Origin: Desulfobacterium sp.
GTDB lineage: Bacteria; Desulfobacterota; Desulfobacteria; Desulfobacterales; Desulfobacteraceae
Reading direction: 5' to 3'
Assembly (NCBI GenBank): GCA_030145245.1
Contig: JAQYWC010000082.1
Span: 79,206 to 143,205, forward strand
DNA length: 64,000 nucleotides
Position numbers and translations under genes: made by a program. Under the pieces are notes generated by a model. The model searched no databases. It had not been told where the DNA came from and was given only the letters and a program-made list of their open reading frames with translations. How positions within the stretch are numbered: the stretch's first letter is position 1; every line of letters starts with the position of its first letter. This document shows, in pieces, positions 35,061 to 45,611 of the stretch.

Positions 35061-37082
35061 CTACCGGAACCGGGATGCTCCGCCCACTGGCTCCAGGACA
35101 AATGCCGTGCGGGTGGGAAGATAGAGACTCAACCGGTCACTGAGGGTGAAATGGACCTGGTCTGCCTTCAGGCGCCCTTGCCCCCCGAACCGTTGCGAAT
35201 CGGTATCCAGAACCATTCGATACTTTCCCGGGGGTGCATTTACGAAATAATCGCTGAACGAACGGGCCGGATGAAAGTTAAACAGAAAAACAAGCCCAGC
35301 CCGTTTAAACGACAGGATCCTGTCCGATTCATGGTGAAAAAGCAGGGTCGCCCCCGGGGAGTCAACCATACCCCGTTTTTTTGCAAGATCCACCATGGCC
35401 CTGTCAAATTCGGCAAGCCGGGAAAACATCAGATCCGGGTTATCCTTCAGGGACCACTGACGCCTGGCGTAGCGATAGGACCAGTTGTTGGCCGCGCTTG
35501 GAAAATCGATCCATTCGGGATGGCCGAACTCGTTGCCCATGAAGTTCAGGTACCCGTTTCCGGCCGTGGCAAGGGTGATGAGCCGGATCATCTTGTGAAG
35601 GGCCACGGCCCGGATCGTGGTGATGGAACCATTGTCCCTCTCCATGCCGTGATAAATAGAATCTCCCATTAGGCGCATCATCAACGTCTTGTCCCCCACC
35701 AGGGCCTGGTCATGGGATTCGGCATAGGAGATCGTCTTTTCCTCCTCCCTCCGTGAATTGAGCTCATGCCACAGGGTGCCAAGGGACCAGGCCTCGTCCC
35801 GGAACTCTTTCAGGAGACGAATCCAGAAATCCGGAATCCCCATGGCAAAGCGGTAGTCAAATCCAGTCCCCCCCACGGCCTGGGGGGCTGCAATGCCGGG
35901 GTAGCCGCTCACATCCTCGGCAATAGTCACACACCCTGGAAATTTTTCGTGGACAAAGCGGTTGGCCAGATAGAGGTAGGCCAGGGCATCCGGATCCACC
36001 GAGTCGCCATAGTAATCGTCATAACAGGTAAAGGCCCGGTTCAGGCCGTGGTCATGGAACAGCATGCTGGTGACCCCGTCGAACCTGAAGCCGTCCATGT
36101 GAAATTCCTCAATCCAGTACCTTAAGTTGGAGAGCAGAAACCGCACCACCATGGGCTTGCCGTAATCAAAGCACCGGGAGTCCCAGAGCCTGTGATGCCC
36201 CCGTTCCCCGGCATGGAAAAACTGATCCGGGGTGCCGTCGAACCGGCTCAGCCCCTCGACCTCATTTCCTGCGGCATGGGAATGAACAACGTCCATGAAG
36301 ACCCGAAGCCCGAGGCTGTGGGCGGAATCCACGAGGCACTTCAGCTCCTCCGGGGTTCCAAAGCGTGAGGAGGGGGCGAAAAAGCTCGTCACATGGTATC
36401 CGAATGAGCCGTAATAGGGGTGTTCCTGAACCGCCATGAGCTGGATGGCGGTGTAGCCGGCGTCCTTGATCCTCGGAAGCACCCGGGTTTCAAACTCCTT
36501 GTAGGTTCCCACCCTCCCCTGTTCCTGGGCCATGCCCACATGGGCTTCATAGATGAAGAGGCCGCCAGGGGAAGGTGCCGGGTGTTGCCATTGATACGCC
36601 TGGCCCGGATCCCACACCTGGGCATTGAAGATCAAAGTGTGAGGATCCTGGACAACCCGGGTGGCTGCCGTGGGAATCCTGTCCCCCTGGCCGTGGTCCC
36701 AGGCAATGACCAGCCGGTAGAGCTGGTTGTGGGTAAACGCCTTTAACGGGAACCGGCCCTCCCAGATGCCGTCCGGTCTCTTCTTCTGAAGAGCAAACCC
36801 GGGGGCAAGGGCCCAGCCGGTCATCTCCCCGATGATGTGGATGGAACACGCCCCTGGCGCCCATTCCCTGAAGAGCCACCCCTTGTCCAGGCGATGGAGA
36901 CCGAACACCTGATGGTAATCGGCAAAATCCATAAGGGATTGTCTGCCCTGGTTTGTGATCAGCTCTTCTTTCCTGCGGCAGTAAAGGATTCTGCTGTTGA
37001 TCACGCCCTTGTAGGGCAGAAGACAGCCGTCCTTAAACATGGCATGGTCACGCGAAAAAGGGTCTTTGCAACATTCGTTCAT
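35061..37082 (-). CDS. glgB: 1,4-alpha-glucan branching enzyme
   Basis: A 673-residue GH13 enzyme that makes alpha-1,6 branches in glycogen. An N-terminal CBM48-like region (WLFREWAPGACSIHIIGEMTGW) is followed by the TIM barrel with DVVHSHAAGNE, GFRFDGVTSML (nucleophile Asp), TIAEDVSGYP (acid/base Glu) and YAESHDQALVG. The size matches the eukaryote-like branch of GlgB more than the 730-residue E. coli form. The start overlaps the end of glgA by about 35 bases, so it is the last gene of the operon. Confidence 0.92.
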   Translation of the reverse strand: MNECCKDPFSRDHAMFKDGCLLPYKGVINSRILYCRRKEELITNQGRQSLMDFADYHQVFGLHRLDKGWLFREWAPGACSIHIIGEMTGWALAPGFALQKKRPDGIWEGRFPLKAFTHNQLYRLVIAWDHGQGDRIPTAATRVVQDPHTLIFNAQVWDPGQAYQWQHPAPSPGGLFIYEAHVGMAQEQGRVGTYKEFETRVLPRIKDAGYTAIQLMAVQEHPYYGSFGYHVTSFFAPSSRFGTPEELKCLVDSAHSLGLRVFMDVVHSHAAGNEVEGLSRFDGTPDQFFHAGERGHHRLWDSRCFDYGKPMVVRFLLSNLRYWIEEFHMDGFRFDGVTSMLFHDHGLNRAFTCYDDYYGDSVDPDALAYLYLANRFVHEKFPGCVTIAEDVSGYPGIAAPQAVGGTGFDYRFAMGIPDFWIRLLKEFRDEAWSLGTLWHELNSRREEEKTISYAESHDQALVGDKTLMMRLMGDSIYHGMERDNGSITTIRAVALHKMIRLITLATAGNGYLNFMGNEFGHPEWIDFPSAANNWSYRYARRQWSLKDNPDLMFSRLAEFDRAMVDLAKKRGMVDSPGATLLFHHESDRILSFKRAGLVFLFNFHPARSFSDYFVNAPPGKYRMVLDTDSQRFGGQGRLKADQVHFTLSDRLSLYLPTRTAFVLEPVGGASRFR

Positions 37083-38556
37083 AGAGTCCTATATACTTTT
37101 CAGCACAGGTTGTGTGGTTGAATTCAAGAACACCCTCGGTCATTATCCGCCGGATCTGCTCCTCCTTGATCCGGGGGGACAGTCTATAAAACGCCATGGC
37201 CTGGTCAACGGCCCATGAGAGCGCATTTGCATCGTGAACATTGAAGAGGAACCCGTTACCCCAGTCCCGATCGGGCTCAAGGGGCCTGACGGTGTCATGG
37301 AGCCCGCCTGTGTCAAACGCGATGGGAATCGTGCCGTAGATGCATCCGGTCATCTGGGGAAGGCCGCAGGGTTCGAAACTGGAAGGCATGAAGAGGAAAT
37401 CAGCAGCTGCAAAGGCCTGGTGGGAGAGACCCTCACTGAAATCATTCACGCTCATCCGGTTTCTGATGTTGTGGAAATCCACGATATCGTTAAAGTGTTT
37501 CTGATACTCCCCGCTTGCCACAAAGACCATCTGGAGATTGTCGGACGAATACCGTTCAATGAGATCATAGGCAATATCTGCCAGCAACTGGCATCCCTTC
37601 TGGACCGGATCCAGGCGGGAAGGCCAGAAAAAAAGAGGTGCGTTCCCGTCCAGATCAAGTCCAAGGGCGTCCTGGAGGTATCGCTTGTTCAGCTGTTTCT
37701 TTTCCCGATGGTTTTTCGGACCATAATTGTGGACGATCATCTCGTCGATGGTGGGATTGAATTCCGGATCCGGGGCATTGAGCACCCCGTCTGCACACCC
37801 GGCATGCCATTTGTTGGCGAGCTCCTGCCTCAGGCATGGCTCCACAAAAGGATGGCGGTGCTCGATGATCTCCTTCAAAAAGGTGGGACTCACCGTGTTG
37901 ACGTAGTGGGCCGCAAACACCCCCGAGGTCAAAAAATCCACCGGATTGGTCTCCCTTGCGCTTTCGTAGTTCCAGGGCGGACACCTGAAATAGAGGTATT
38001 TCCAGAAGGAAGCCGCATCAATGCCCCGGTCCTCAATCTCTGCCATGGTGGAGGTGACCGTGTGTATGTTGTGTATGGTAAAGAGACAGGGAATCCCCAT
38101 CTGCCTAGCCATGGACGGCACAAGCCCGGTCATCCAGTCGTTACAATGGATGATGTCCGGACGAACCCTGGGAATGATATTGTTCATCACCTCCCGCTGA
38201 AAGGCCAGGGCCACCTTAAGGTTGGTGACGGAATAACCGGAATAAACATGGGTGAGATAGTAAAAAGCCCTGTCTTCGGCAAGGTGAATCCGCTCGTCTT
38301 CCAGGCGCGCCTTGATCCTGTCCAGCTCCTTGTTGAAAAAATCGGGAAGAGCCCCTTTGATGATGGAGCGGTAGTCGGGAAGGGCAACATGGACGTCACC
38401 ACCCAGATCAAACAAAGCCGAGATCAGGGCGGCCGAGACATCGGCAAGCCCGCCTGCCTTTGCTGAATAGTTGGACATGTTGCCCATCTCCTCCGGAAGA
38501 TAGGTGACCTCGGGCGTCACAATGAGAATGCGGGGATTTTTCCTTTTTTCTGTCAT
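37048..38556 (-). CDS. glgA: glycogen synthase (GT5)
   Basis: A 502-residue glucosyltransferase. The nucleotide-sugar motif KAGGLADV is near residue 32, and the C-terminal half carries the GT-B signature including PSSFEPCGLPQM with catalytic Glu. It extends alpha-1,4-glucan chains from ADP- or UDP-glucose. No ADP-glucose pyrophosphorylase gene is in the operon. It follows the phosphorylase gene by 18 bases. Confidence 0.93.
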   Translation of the reverse strand: MTEKRKNPRILIVTPEVTYLPEEMGNMSNYSAKAGGLADVSAALISALFDLGGDVHVALPDYRSIIKGALPDFFNKELDRIKARLEDERIHLAEDRAFYYLTHVYSGYSVTNLKVALAFQREVMNNIIPRVRPDIIHCNDWMTGLVPSMARQMGIPCLFTIHNIHTVTSTMAEIEDRGIDAASFWKYLYFRCPPWNYESARETNPVDFLTSGVFAAHYVNTVSPTFLKEIIEHRHPFVEPCLRQELANKWHAGCADGVLNAPDPEFNPTIDEMIVHNYGPKNHREKKQLNKRYLQDALGLDLDGNAPLFFWPSRLDPVQKGCQLLADIAYDLIERYSSDNLQMVFVASGEYQKHFNDIVDFHNIRNRMSVNDFSEGLSHQAFAAADFLFMPSSFEPCGLPQMTGCIYGTIPIAFDTGGLHDTVRPLEPDRDWGNGFLFNVHDANALSWAVDQAMAFYRLSPRIKEEQIRRIMTEGVLEFNHTTCAEKYIGLYERMLQRPFFA

Positions 38557-38574
38557 GCCCTTGTCCTTTCTCCA

Positions 38575-41136
38575 TCAATTAGCCCAGGTCATCAGTCCCG
38601 GGCTTGCCTTGAGGATCTCGTCCCCCTGGGGGATCACCCTTGCCGTATAGCCGAACCTGCCCGCATCAGAACAGGTGAGGGAACAATCGTATAAACAGGC
38701 GTTGTCTTCAAAGCGCTCCTTAAATTCCATGGTCTGTACCCTTCCCCCCTTAAGCTGGGAAAGGGACCGGATCCTTCCGTAATAGATCTGCACCTCGACC
38801 TCCGCAGGTTCGAGCTCACCGAGAAAAACCCTGACCGTAAGCCTGAAGGTGTCGCCGGCCCGGAACCCGTTGCCTGTGACCATTGAGGGTTTTTCAACCC
38901 GGACGTTTTTCCACAGGGCGGATAGCCGTTTCTTTGCCATGGCAAGACCGGTTGCCTCCCTGGCATGATCAGCCGTAAGCCGGCCCATGTCCATGGAAGC
39001 CGGAACATAGAACCGGTTCGTATACTCCCTGACCATGCGGTTGCTGGAAAAATCCAGCAGGGCCATCTTCATGGACGCCTTCATCATTTCGATCCACCGC
39101 AGGGGCGGGTTCCCAGGCTTTCTGTCATAAAAGCAGGGGATCACATCATTCTCAAGGATATTGTAGAACGCCTGGCTCTCCACCGAATCCTGATAGGCCT
39201 CGTCCTGAAAATCATAGCTGTCACCAATGGCCCATCCCCTGTCCGGGGAGTATCCCTCGCACCACCACCCGTCCAGGATGCTCAGGTTGAGGCTGCCGTT
39301 CACGGCCGCCTTCATGCCCGAGGTGCCGCAGGCCTCGTTGGGTCGCCTGGGGGTGTTGAGCCAGACATCAGCCCCCTGGACCATGTACCGGGCGATGTTG
39401 ATGTCGTAGTCCTCGAGAAACACGACCCTGTGCCTCACCTCGTCCCGTTTGGCAAAGTTCATGATCCGCTGGATGATCTGTTTCCCCTGGTTATCGTTGG
39501 GGTGGGCCTTTCCTGCAAAAATGAGCTGTATGGGCCGGGTCTTGGAATTGATCAGGGCCTCGAGCCGGTCCGGATCTTTCAGCAAAAGGTCGGCCCGCTT
39601 GTAGGTGGCAAAACGCCTGGCAAAGCAGATGGTCAGCACGTTGTTGTCCAGGACCGAGGAGACGGCGTCAAGGACATGCCGGGGTGCGCTCCTTGCCGAG
39701 TACTTGTCCAGCATAATCTTCCGGCACTGGCGGATGAGGCGGGACCGGTCGATGCCATGGACATGCCAGAGGTCCTCGTCATCGATGTTGTCGATCCTTT
39801 TGACCAGATCCGGGCCGTAATGGAGGCTTCCCCAGCCCGTTGCAAGATAGCGTTCAAACAGGGCCGCCTTTTGCTGGGAAATGTAGGAGAGAATGTGAAC
39901 CCCGTTGGTAATATGGGAAATGGGCACCTCCTCCACGGGCCGTTCCGGCCAGATCCCGGTCCACATTTCCCGGGCCACCATGCCGTGGAGACGGCTCACC
40001 CCGTTCAGGTAGCCGGCAAGGTTCATTCCAAGGACGCACATGTAGAAGAAAGGATCCTGTTCCCCATGGGATCTCATCTGCCCCCATCCAAGGAGTTCAT
40101 CCACGGGCATGTCAAATTGTTCGGCAAAGGGTTTAAGATAGGGTTTCACCAGGGCGGGAGGAAACTCGTCATGGCCTGCGGCAACCGGGGTGTGGGTGGT
40201 GAAGACGCTGCTCCGTTTGCAGATTTCCCAGGCAGCCCCCATATCCACGGAAAACTTTTTCATGATCCGGACGATTCTCTCAAGCCCTGCAAACGAGCAG
40301 TGGCCCTCGTTCATATGAATTACGGCAGGAAAGATATCCAGCCGCTCAAGGACGCGCATCCCTCCGATGCCAAGCAGGGCCTCCTGGGCGATCCGGATCT
40401 CAAGGTTACTCGAGTAGAGGCGCCCTGTAATGTCACGGATAAAGGCGCTGTTCTCCCGGAGATTTGTGTCCAGGAGAAGCAGCCTCAGCCGCCCAAGCTT
40501 CACCTGCCACACCTGGGCAAGGATTGTCCCGTGGGGACTTTCCACCCTGACAACGATATTGTCCCCCAGATTGTCCCTGGCCCGCTGAACCGGCAGGTCA
40601 AAGATGTCGATCTCAGGATAGCTCTCCTGCTGCCATCCCTCAAGGTCAAACACCTGGGTAAAATAGCCCCCCCGGAACAGAAGCCCCACCCCGGTAAGGG
40701 GGATGCCCAGGGAGGAGGCAGCCTTGAGATGATCGCCGGCAAGCACCCCGAGTCCTCCGGCAAAGAGCGGAAGGGATTCGTGGATTCCGAACTCCATGGA
40801 AAAATAGGCGATGGTCTCCCTGGGGCCCACGTCCAGGTTGTCAAATCCCGGAGCAAAGGAGTACATGGTCTCAAACCTTGCCTTTACCCGCTCCATGTGC
40901 CCGATAAAACCGTCATCAAAAGTCAGCTCCTCAAACCGTCTCTGGGAGATGGACGCCAGGAAGGCCACGGGATTCCGGTTTTTAGCTTCCCATTGAACCG
41001 GATTGATCCTCCTGAAAAGCTCCACGGCATCATAGTTCCAGCACCACCAGAGGTTTTTGGAAAGATAATCAAGAAACAGGAGGGGTTCGGGAATTGAAGG
41101 ATACACCTTGAAAACCTGCAGATTATCCATGATCAT
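38575..41136 (-). CDS. glgP: alpha-glucan (glycogen) phosphorylase
   Basis: An 853-residue GT35 enzyme of the long bacterial/archaeal class: chain ends are released as glucose-1-phosphate. The pyridoxal-phosphate lysine is Lys609 in EACGTSGMKAAVNGS; YFSMEFGIHESLPLFAGGLGVLAGDHLKAAS is the family's N-terminal glucose-1-P site (shown only in part: FGIHESLPLFAGGLGVLAGD). It starts 4 bases before the debranching gene's stop on the minus strand. It could run toward synthesis or breakdown depending on phosphate. Confidence 0.93.
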   Translation of the reverse strand: MIMDNLQVFKVYPSIPEPLLFLDYLSKNLWWCWNYDAVELFRRINPVQWEAKNRNPVAFLASISQRRFEELTFDDGFIGHMERVKARFETMYSFAPGFDNLDVGPRETIAYFSMEFGIHESLPLFAGGLGVLAGDHLKAASSLGIPLTGVGLLFRGGYFTQVFDLEGWQQESYPEIDIFDLPVQRARDNLGDNIVVRVESPHGTILAQVWQVKLGRLRLLLLDTNLRENSAFIRDITGRLYSSNLEIRIAQEALLGIGGMRVLERLDIFPAVIHMNEGHCSFAGLERIVRIMKKFSVDMGAAWEICKRSSVFTTHTPVAAGHDEFPPALVKPYLKPFAEQFDMPVDELLGWGQMRSHGEQDPFFYMCVLGMNLAGYLNGVSRLHGMVAREMWTGIWPERPVEEVPISHITNGVHILSYISQQKAALFERYLATGWGSLHYGPDLVKRIDNIDDEDLWHVHGIDRSRLIRQCRKIMLDKYSARSAPRHVLDAVSSVLDNNVLTICFARRFATYKRADLLLKDPDRLEALINSKTRPIQLIFAGKAHPNDNQGKQIIQRIMNFAKRDEVRHRVVFLEDYDINIARYMVQGADVWLNTPRRPNEACGTSGMKAAVNGSLNLSILDGWWCEGYSPDRGWAIGDSYDFQDEAYQDSVESQAFYNILENDVIPCFYDRKPGNPPLRWIEMMKASMKMALLDFSSNRMVREYTNRFYVPASMDMGRLTADHAREATGLAMAKKRLSALWKNVRVEKPSMVTGNGFRAGDTFRLTVRVFLGELEPAEVEVQIYYGRIRSLSQLKGGRVQTMEFKERFEDNACLYDCSLTCSDAGRFGYTARVIPQGDEILKASPGLMTWAN

Positions 41137-44100
41137 CTCCTTGTTGTAAGCTTAAGCCACACCCTGAGAAGCTCGCTCGAGCCCCAGGCCTGGGCATCGC
41201 ATCCCCTTGCAAGGTGTGGCGCATCACCATCTACGATTTCCGGTACAAAACCGGCGGCCCCCTTTTCCATGATCTTCAGGCTGCTCTTGAGCCATGAGAT
41301 CCCGGTGGCAGCGCCGGAAGGGCCAAACACCATGGCCCAGGCCTCGCAAAAGACCGGAAACACCCATGTCCAGGCGGTACCGTTGTGGTAGGCGGGTTTT
41401 CTCTCCCGGTCCTCATCCCCCATATAGTGCCCGGAATAGGGATAAAGGGGATCCTTCAAGGGACCGTTCTCCCCCTGAATGACAAGGGGAAGGCTGACCT
41501 TCCCATCGTCAAGGGTGCGTATGGCGCCTGGCACCAGAAGATCCATACATTGTTCAAGGGCCGGAATGCATGGTTTCGCGTCCCGGACCGCACCCAGGGC
41601 GATCAGAAAAAGCTGGTTGGGCCTTAAGGCATCGTCGGCCACGGCTGTTGCTGCGGGCTTCATCCCCTGGCTGTGGAGGCAGTCGGAAAAATACCCCCTC
41701 TCTTCCAGGAAAAAGAGGTGTTGGACGGACTCGGCAACCCTGTGGGCAAGCGCTTTCCAGGGGGTCTGATGCCGCCTGTCTATTCTGGCAAGAAACACCA
41801 GGGCATAATGCCACAGGGCCTGGATCTCCACCGGATATCCCTGTCGCGGGGTTCCGGCCGGAAAGTTGGTGTCCATCCAGGTGAAGTGGGAGGGGCTGTA
41901 TACAAGGGCACTTTCCTTGTCCATTTGAATTCCGGTATCGGTTCCACGGATATAGGACTCACCAATGGAAATGAGGATCTGCCGGATGGTTCGATCACCT
42001 AAAAATTCATCCAGGAACGCCTCGCCCTGGTGTCCGACAAGTTCTCTCACCCCAGCAACAAACCAGAGGGGGGCATCCGAGGTCTCCCGGTTGGCCGCAT
42101 CACTGCCGCAGATCATGTTGGGAAGGGTGCCGTTTTGTTCAAACCGCCCAAAGAGCCTCAGGATCTTACGTGCCTCATCCAGGCGGCCTGCCTGGATCAG
42201 GGCCCGGCTGAAAATGAGGCTGTCCCTGCCCCAGTCCAGAAACCAGGGGTAGCCCGCGATCACGCTTTTGTCGTCCCCCCTGGTTACCACAAAGGCGGTA
42301 AGGCTCTTCATCAGTGCCTCGCCCAACGGCCACCCCCTGGCAAAATCCTTTGAACGGTCGTTGTGGCCTGTGTAGGCACCGACCCTGGACTTGACCCGGT
42401 TCTCGTTGGCATCGGCGGCCAAAAGAATGGCGGTGTCGCCCTCGAGGGTTGCAATGAAATAACCCGGGCTGAAAAGGTCTGATTCGGAATCAAGCCCCCG
42501 CCCGGCATCCAGGGAGCGGTGCACCATATACTGCCACTCGGGTTCCCAGACAAAGCTGCCAAGGGAAACCCCTACCCTCACAGAACAATGATCGGGCTCA
42601 GGGGAAAACACAAATCCGTTTTCCACCATGGTGACCGCCTCCTTCCAGCGCTTCTCCGGCCCCTGCCATGCCTTGACGGTCTCGTGGAAACTGCGGTATT
42701 CCATGTCGGGCCGGATGATGACGGTCACAGGTTTTGAATCGTCCAGCAGATGTTCCCGGTTGTCGGCGGTCGGTCTTGAGATGGTCAGTTCCAGGGAATT
42801 TTTCCCTTCGATCATCCTGAGGGTGAGCTCCACCAGACAATGGTTGCCTTCGCTTGTGGGCACCCGGAACCGCCATTTGCCCGCGCTGTCGTAGGAGAAG
42901 GTGAAACGGTCCAGGCAATCCAGGCCAAGCTCCCTTGAGTACCCCTGGAAGGTCACCCATATCCTGCAACGGGCAAGGGCCATCCACCGGTCCTCGGGAT
43001 AATCCGGGTTGATGTTTGCGGCAAGCAGGGCGTCATAGCGGCTCTCAAGCCTTCCCCACCAGGCAAAGGCCCGCATCATGCCCCCCCGGTTATTCACCCC
43101 CAGCAGTTTCAGGGAGGGGTCCTTTGCAATGGCCTTCCTTGTAAAAACAGACGACACAAAGGTCGATCCTGACCCTGGCAGGTAGAGCAGGGAAGCGATC
43201 CCCTCCCGGGTTCCCTTGGGTGAAAAGACCCGGATTCTCAAGATATGTTCCTGCACCCTTCCCTTGGTGTCCATGGGAAGGAACAAGGCAAAAAACCGAC
43301 CGTCCGCCATGGCAAGGGCCTCATCCTGGCCCAGGGTAGTGAAGTTGTTCCCGTTCCGGGTCCTGATCTCTGCCCTGAACGTTTCAGGCGCCACAACCAT
43401 CAGCAAAAAGCCGGAAGGCACCATGACCTGCCGCCTCACGTCCCGGTCCCATTGCCACACAACCACCCGGCTCTCGTTGCCGTCCGGGTTGACAGACCGC
43501 ACAAACTCAACAGGATCGGCAACAAGACGCTGAGCAGCCCCGTTAAGATCCATGGCAGAGACATCACCAACCCCTGCAAGGGCGGTGACAATTTTCAGCA
43601 CCCTGGCCCTTTGCTTCTGAAGGACCACCCGTTCCGGCATCCCCAGGTTCAGCGCGTCCGCCTTTCTGAGACGATGGATATCCTCCTTGTCACGGGTCAG
43701 GGCAACCACCTCCCCAGGTGTAAGCTCAAGCCGGCAGAGGCCGTCCTGTTGACGGACAACAACCGCCCTCTCCGTGACCAGGTCAAACATGGGGCCCTGG
43801 CCCGGGGTGCCCATGGTCCAGGCAACCTCCCGGGCCCTGTCACAATCAAGGTTGGCCAGCACCACCACCTCCTTATCTTCCCCTGGAGCAACCCGGCTGA
43901 GGGCCACACAATTATTCTCCCCCTGGTGCACCAGGCTAAGGCGGACGTTGCTTGCAAAGGCGGGATGGGTCTTCAGAATCAGGTTGAGCCTGCGAATATG
44001 GCCGGTCTGATTGATCCCGGCATCCCAGTTCAGGGAAACGGATTCATGGACGTCGATCTTCCGGGTGGCGAACCACTCCACCCCGTTGGTAAATCCAAAT

Positions 44101-45437
44101 CCCCCGCACACGGAGAATAGCGCGCAAAGGGAGGTCCGCATCAGGGCGTAACCATGGGAGGTGGCCGCCAGACGCGGGTTGTCATGGGTCTCGGCAAAGT
44201 GAATCATATGGCCGAAGCGTTCGGAAATATCCATGGCAGCGGGGAGATAGGCTTCCAACGCCTGACGGTCATAGTTCTGGAACAACTCGGAGTAGGCCCA
44301 GTTGAAGTTGGCCCGGTTCAGGATATCCCGGGTGGCCGCAACCGGTCCCCCCAGCCCCTCGAGGAAAAAGATGGTATCAGGGTACTCCTGCTTCACCCGT
44401 GCCACCATATACTCCCATGCCGGCACGGGAATCATGTATCCGGCATCGCACCGGAATCCGTCCACCCCGCGGCTGCACCAGAGGAGGAAGATATCTGCCA
44501 TATACCGCCATAACTCCTTTTTAGAGTAGTCCAGCCGGGTCAGGTCCTCCCATTGGACCCCCCAGGCCCCCGGCACCTCAATTCTTCCCTCCTCGCTCCT
44601 GACCAGCCACTCCGGATGCCGTTCATGGATGGAGGCGGCCCATCCGGTATGGTTGATGGCGATATCAAGGATCAGGTAGCCGGAACAGGAATGAATTGTG
44701 TCCACAAGCTCCGTGAACTGCTCCAGAGGAGTGGCTGCCGGATCAAACTCGGCCAGGGCAGGATCCACATCAGTGAAGTTCAAGGCGGCATAGGGGCTGC
44801 CGAACCGCCCCATTCTGGCATAGGTGGTGGGGGTCGGATGGATGGGAAGCAGGTGAATGGCCCGGCACCCCAGATACGACAGTATATGGTCGACCTCGGC
44901 TTTAAGGTCCCGGAACGTCCCTGAGCAGGGAATAACGGAGTATTTTTTCTTATCCAGGGCTTTTATCCAGAGGGCTTCCTCCCCCTCCAGGGGGACGGTG
45001 GCACACTTGGTGGGGCCGAACTGCCGCACAAACGCATTGTAGACGATGTTGGCACAACAGGTGCCGGCCGGCTCCACATTGATGACACAATCCTCGCCCG
45101 GGGGCCACACCGGGGCATCGCTGTCATCTGCGAAAAAAAAGCATTTTGCTTTAAAATGACCCGTTTCCCACAGGGGCAGGGTAATGGAGAACCGTGTTGA
45201 ATCAAGGTGAACCATTTGGATATCGTGCCACGCTTCGTTGAGCTTGATCTCGTTGCGGTCCACCCGTGCAATGATCTCACCCCTTGCAATGGCAGCCCTG
45301 CCAAGGTTTGTCCTGATCCACGCCCTGCCCCTGACCCCGGGCGGAACCTTGAGGGTAAAGGTGACCACATCCCCGCAGAACATCACCCTGGATGTCCCGG
45401 GTTTGGGATGCTGGAAAATCATATCCGACACTTTCAT
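41133..45437 (-). CDS. giant bifunctional glycogen debranching enzyme (GH13 plus GH133)
   Basis: A 1434-residue protein, first gene of the glycogen operon. Residues about 170-560 form a GH13-like barrel with DIAINHTGW, GVDGFRCDAGYM (Asp nucleophile), FLEGLGG (Glu) and FAETHDNPR, so a 4-alpha-glucanotransferase activity is expected. Residues about 1050-1434 form the (alpha/alpha)6 amylo-1,6-glucosidase domain (GH133), with WFLDWGRDSLIFSRALI and NRETSDAPLW. Both halves of eukaryote-type debranching enzyme are therefore joined, with a central beta-rich region of unclear role. Overlaps the phosphorylase gene by 4 bases. Confidence 0.85.
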   Translation of the reverse strand: MKVSDMIFQHPKPGTSRVMFCGDVVTFTLKVPPGVRGRAWIRTNLGRAAIARGEIIARVDRNEIKLNEAWHDIQMVHLDSTRFSITLPLWETGHFKAKCFFFADDSDAPVWPPGEDCVINVEPAGTCCANIVYNAFVRQFGPTKCATVPLEGEEALWIKALDKKKYSVIPCSGTFRDLKAEVDHILSYLGCRAIHLLPIHPTPTTYARMGRFGSPYAALNFTDVDPALAEFDPAATPLEQFTELVDTIHSCSGYLILDIAINHTGWAASIHERHPEWLVRSEEGRIEVPGAWGVQWEDLTRLDYSKKELWRYMADIFLLWCSRGVDGFRCDAGYMIPVPAWEYMVARVKQEYPDTIFFLEGLGGPVAATRDILNRANFNWAYSELFQNYDRQALEAYLPAAMDISERFGHMIHFAETHDNPRLAATSHGYALMRTSLCALFSVCGGFGFTNGVEWFATRKIDVHESVSLNWDAGINQTGHIRRLNLILKTHPAFASNVRLSLVHQGENNCVALSRVAPGEDKEVVVLANLDCDRAREVAWTMGTPGQGPMFDLVTERAVVVRQQDGLCRLELTPGEVVALTRDKEDIHRLRKADALNLGMPERVVLQKQRARVLKIVTALAGVGDVSAMDLNGAAQRLVADPVEFVRSVNPDGNESRVVVWQWDRDVRRQVMVPSGFLLMVVAPETFRAEIRTRNGNNFTTLGQDEALAMADGRFFALFLPMDTKGRVQEHILRIRVFSPKGTREGIASLLYLPGSGSTFVSSVFTRKAIAKDPSLKLLGVNNRGGMMRAFAWWGRLESRYDALLAANINPDYPEDRWMALARCRIWVTFQGYSRELGLDCLDRFTFSYDSAGKWRFRVPTSEGNHCLVELTLRMIEGKNSLELTISRPTADNREHLLDDSKPVTVIIRPDMEYRSFHETVKAWQGPEKRWKEAVTMVENGFVFSPEPDHCSVRVGVSLGSFVWEPEWQYMVHRSLDAGRGLDSESDLFSPGYFIATLEGDTAILLAADANENRVKSRVGAYTGHNDRSKDFARGWPLGEALMKSLTAFVVTRGDDKSVIAGYPWFLDWGRDSLIFSRALIQAGRLDEARKILRLFGRFEQNGTLPNMICGSDAANRETSDAPLWFVAGVRELVGHQGEAFLDEFLGDRTIRQILISIGESYIRGTDTGIQMDKESALVYSPSHFTWMDTNFPAGTPRQGYPVEIQALWHYALVFLARIDRRHQTPWKALAHRVAESVQHLFFLEERGYFSDCLHSQGMKPAATAVADDALRPNQLFLIALGAVRDAKPCIPALEQCMDLLVPGAIRTLDDGKVSLPLVIQGENGPLKDPLYPYSGHYMGDEDRERKPAYHNGTAWTWVFPVFCEAWAMVFGPSGAATGISWLKSSLKIMEKGAAGFVPEIVDGDAPHLARGCDAQAWGSSELLRVWLKLTTRR

Positions 45438-45611
45438 GGCTAAACCCTGATTAATAGCGTTTTAGAGTGTTACGGCCATATGGCCGGGAGATCTATTATT
45501 GCTATGGATTTAACACGGTTTACAAAACAGCTGCGCAAGGATAATTCAGAACAATTCCAACAGGTCAACCTTCAGAAAGGACTCTTCCGGGAAATCCATG
45601 GCTGTTCGTAT

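Noticed and set aside
38965..41097. A 710-codon open frame antisense to the glycogen phosphorylase gene
   Set aside because: Shadow of a G+C-rich conserved gene; the phosphorylase carries all catalytic motifs.
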